42,970 bases of DNA from Ignavibacteriota bacterium (GTDB lineage Bacteria; Bacteroidota; Ignavibacteria; UBA10030), in contig PMZI01000056.1 of assembly GCA_003170475.1 (NCBI GenBank), positions 31,249-74,218 on the forward strand, given 5' to 3'. Positions 41,379 through 42,970 of this stretch are shown here, piece after piece. The position numbers and the translations under genes were made by a program. Under the pieces are notes generated by a model. The model was not told the origin of the DNA. It made no database searches and saw nothing but the letters and a program-made list of their open reading frames with translations. Positions within the stretch are counted from its first letter, which is position 1. The number at the start of each line of letters is the position of its first letter.

Positions 41379-42970
41379 ATGAAGCCGCTCCTACGCCTCA
41401 AGCCATACCTTCTCCGCTATAAACGTACGCTCCTCTGGGGTGTGATAACAGTGATTGTGAGCAATCTCTTCACTGTTGTACAACCCATGTTCCTTGGCCG
41501 CGCGATCGACTCCCTGAAATCCGGGATCGATAACCACGCCTATGTTGCAGGCGATCTCTTCCGATGGGCGTTGATCATCGTTGGATTCTCCATCGTGGCT
41601 GGAGTGTTCACATTCCTGACGCGGCAGACGATCATCGTCATCTCGCGTCATATCGAGTTCGATCTGCGTAACGATTTGCTGGCTCACTTGCAGAAACTCT
41701 CGTATTCGTATTTTCAAAATACCCCCACCGGCGATCTCATGGCACATGCAACGAATGATATCGGTTCGGTGAGGAACGTGCTCGGCCCCGGCATCATGTA
41801 TCCGACCGACACGTTGTTGACGTTTTCCATGGTTCTCATACTCATGCTCGTTCGTGACTGGCAGCTGACGCTCCTGGCTCTCATCCCTCTGCCGTTTGCA
41901 TCCATCGCGGTGTACACACTCGGGAAGACCGTTCACAAGAAATCCCTCGAACGCCAGGCTCAGTTTTCACTCCTCACGACGCGTGCTCAGGAAAATCTTT
42001 CCGGAATCCGGGTCATCAAATCGTACGTCCGCGAGGAATTCGAGATAGCGCAATTCAGCAAGATTAGCTGGGACTACCTCAAAAAGAACCTCGTTCTCGC
42101 CCGCATTCAGTCGCTCATGTGGCCGTTGATGTTCGTGATCATTGGCTGTTCCATCATCATTACACTCTATTCGGGCGGGTTGCGGGTCATGGACGGCCGA
42201 TTGACCATCGGTGAGCTCTCGGCGTTTCTTGCATACCTTGTCATGTTGATCTGGCCGGTGATCGCGTTTGGATGGGTCATCAATCTTCTGCAACAAGGGG
42301 CTGCATCCATGGAGCGGCTGTCGAAAATCCTCGACACAAACCCCGAAATCAAGGACTCAGAGACAACAAACACACAGATCACAGAAATCGAAGGAACTAT
42401 CGAATTTCGGAATATGACATTCACTCATAAGAGCGGCATCAGGCCGACTCTTGAGGACATCAACCTTTCGATTGAGAAGGGTATGACGGTTGCCGTTGTC
42501 GGTTACACGGGTTCAGGAAAAACCACTTTGGTGAATCTCATCCCCCGGCTCTACGATATCACAGAGGGCCAGCTTCTGATCGACGGTAACGACATCCGCA
42601 CGATTCCACTGGAAGTCCTTCGAACCAACATTGGATACGTTCCACAGGAAACCTTTTTATTTTCAGACACGCTGACGGAAAACATTCGATACGGAACCGA
42701 TGACGGGACCCCAGAACATGTGAAGGAAGCGGCGGAGATCTCGCAGATTGCGAAGGATATTCTGGAGTTTCCGAATCAATTCGATACGATGATCGGCGAG
42801 CGCGGAATAACTCTTTCCGGCGGACAGAAGCAACGAACCAGCATTGCGCGGGCGCTCATCCGACAGCCCAAAATCCTCATCCTGGATGATTGCCTTTCTG
42901 CCGTCGACACCTTCACCGAAGAAGAAATACTGCGTAGACTGCGGGCGTTCATGAAAGGGCGCACGAGCAT
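41379..42970 (+). CDS. ABC exporter half with non-canonical Walker B, 3' end cut by window edge
   Basis: Translation from ATG 41379 stays open to the window end (530 residues). N-terminal transmembrane domain of the type I exporter fold (about 1-320, six hydrophobic helices; 'QNTPTGDLMAHATNDIGSVRNV' is typical), then an ATPase domain with Walker A 'GYTGSGKTT', Q-loop 'YVPQETFLF', signature 'LSGGQKQR' and Walker B 'ILILDDCLSAVD'. The catalytic Glu after Walker B is Asp, as in the degenerate-site subunit of heterodimeric exporters (MdlA, YheI/BmrC, TM287 type). A partner gene is expected just beyond the window. Substrate (lipid, drug or peptide) unknown. Confidence 0.9.
   Translation, partial: MKPLLRLKPYLLRYKRTLLWGVITVIVSNLFTVVQPMFLGRAIDSLKSGIDNHAYVAGDLFRWALIIVGFSIVAGVFTFLTRQTIIVISRHIEFDLRNDLLAHLQKLSYSYFQNTPTGDLMAHATNDIGSVRNVLGPGIMYPTDTLLTFSMVLILMLVRDWQLTLLALIPLPFASIAVYTLGKTVHKKSLERQAQFSLLTTRAQENLSGIRVIKSYVREEFEIAQFSKISWDYLKKNLVLARIQSLMWPLMFVIIGCSIIITLYSGGLRVMDGRLTIGELSAFLAYLVMLIWPVIAFGWVINLLQQGAASMERLSKILDTNPEIKDSETTNTQITEIEGTIEFRNMTFTHKSGIRPTLEDINLSIEKGMTVAVVGYTGSGKTTLVNLIPRLYDITEGQLLIDGNDIRTIPLEVLRTNIGYVPQETFLFSDTLTENIRYGTDDGTPEHVKEAAEISQIAKDILEFPNQFDTMIGERGITLSGGQKQRTSIARALIRQPKILILDDCLSAVDTFTEEEILRRLRAFMKGRTS

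Overview
The window looks like chromosomal DNA of an FCB-group bacterium, most likely an Ignavibacteria/Chlorobi-side relative of Bacteroidota. The main reason is that five secreted proteins in a row end in the 'QNYPNPFNPxT' C-terminal sorting domain typical of the type IX secretion system (T9SS) in those lineages. Base composition is moderate (slightly above 50% GC by eye), genes are dense, many starts overlap the preceding stop by 4 bp, and Shine-Dalgarno sites are present in front of only some genes. No rRNA or tRNA gene, CRISPR array or complete mobile element was found, so the placement rests on protein features only.

Layout. (1) 1-1.9 kb: a truncated papain-family peptidase, a small membrane-anchored pilin-like protein and two spacers with repeats. 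(2) 1.9-7.9 kb, minus strand: one tight operon encoding a MerR-type regulator with a cysteine-rich tail, a three-subunit polysulfide/thiosulfate reductase-like molybdoenzyme (PsrA, PsrB, PsrC), two half-size YeeE/YedE sulfur transporters and a membrane-anchored rhodanese fold whose catalytic Cys is Ser. A perfect 20-bp palindrome lies at the regulator's start. (3) 8.1-9.9 kb: an ECF sigma factor, a small membrane protein and a Spy/CpxP-like periplasmic protein, closed by a strong terminator. (4) 10.0-19.4 kb: five T9SS cargo proteins in one direction (two paralogous metallophosphoesterases, a double DUF1566/FGE-fold protein, two paralogous arylsulfotransferase-like proteins), facing a large outer-membrane beta-barrel protein on the other strand. 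(5) 22.5-25.8 kb: a deacetylase-like protein, a Gfo/Idh/MocA oxidoreductase, a PspC protein, a LiaF-like protein and a small Cys-rich lipoprotein. (6) 26.1-29.9 kb: a glycosyltransferase family 9 protein divergent from an AAA+ ATPase/VWA protein pair. (7) 30.1-32.4 kb: small poorly known genes, including a broken DUF6498-like gene, a nuclease-fold protein with a changed active site and a receiver domain without its phospho-acceptor. (8) 32.6-41.3 kb: a long co-directional run with a HisA-like protein, a PfkB kinase, lysC-dapB-dapA-dapD (lysine/diaminopimelate synthesis by the succinylase route), an RmlD-like reductase, a lipoprotein endonuclease/exonuclease/phosphatase and serS. (9) From 41.4 kb: half of an ABC exporter cut by the window end.

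How the genes fit together. The psr block probably respires a reduced sulfur compound, with transporters and a sulfur-carrier-like protein under one regulator. The T9SS block puts predicted phospho- and sulfo-group enzymes on the cell surface. A recurring oddity is the number of familiar folds with changed catalytic residues: rhodanese, FGE domain, HisA-like protein, receiver domain and PD-(D/E)xK-like protein.
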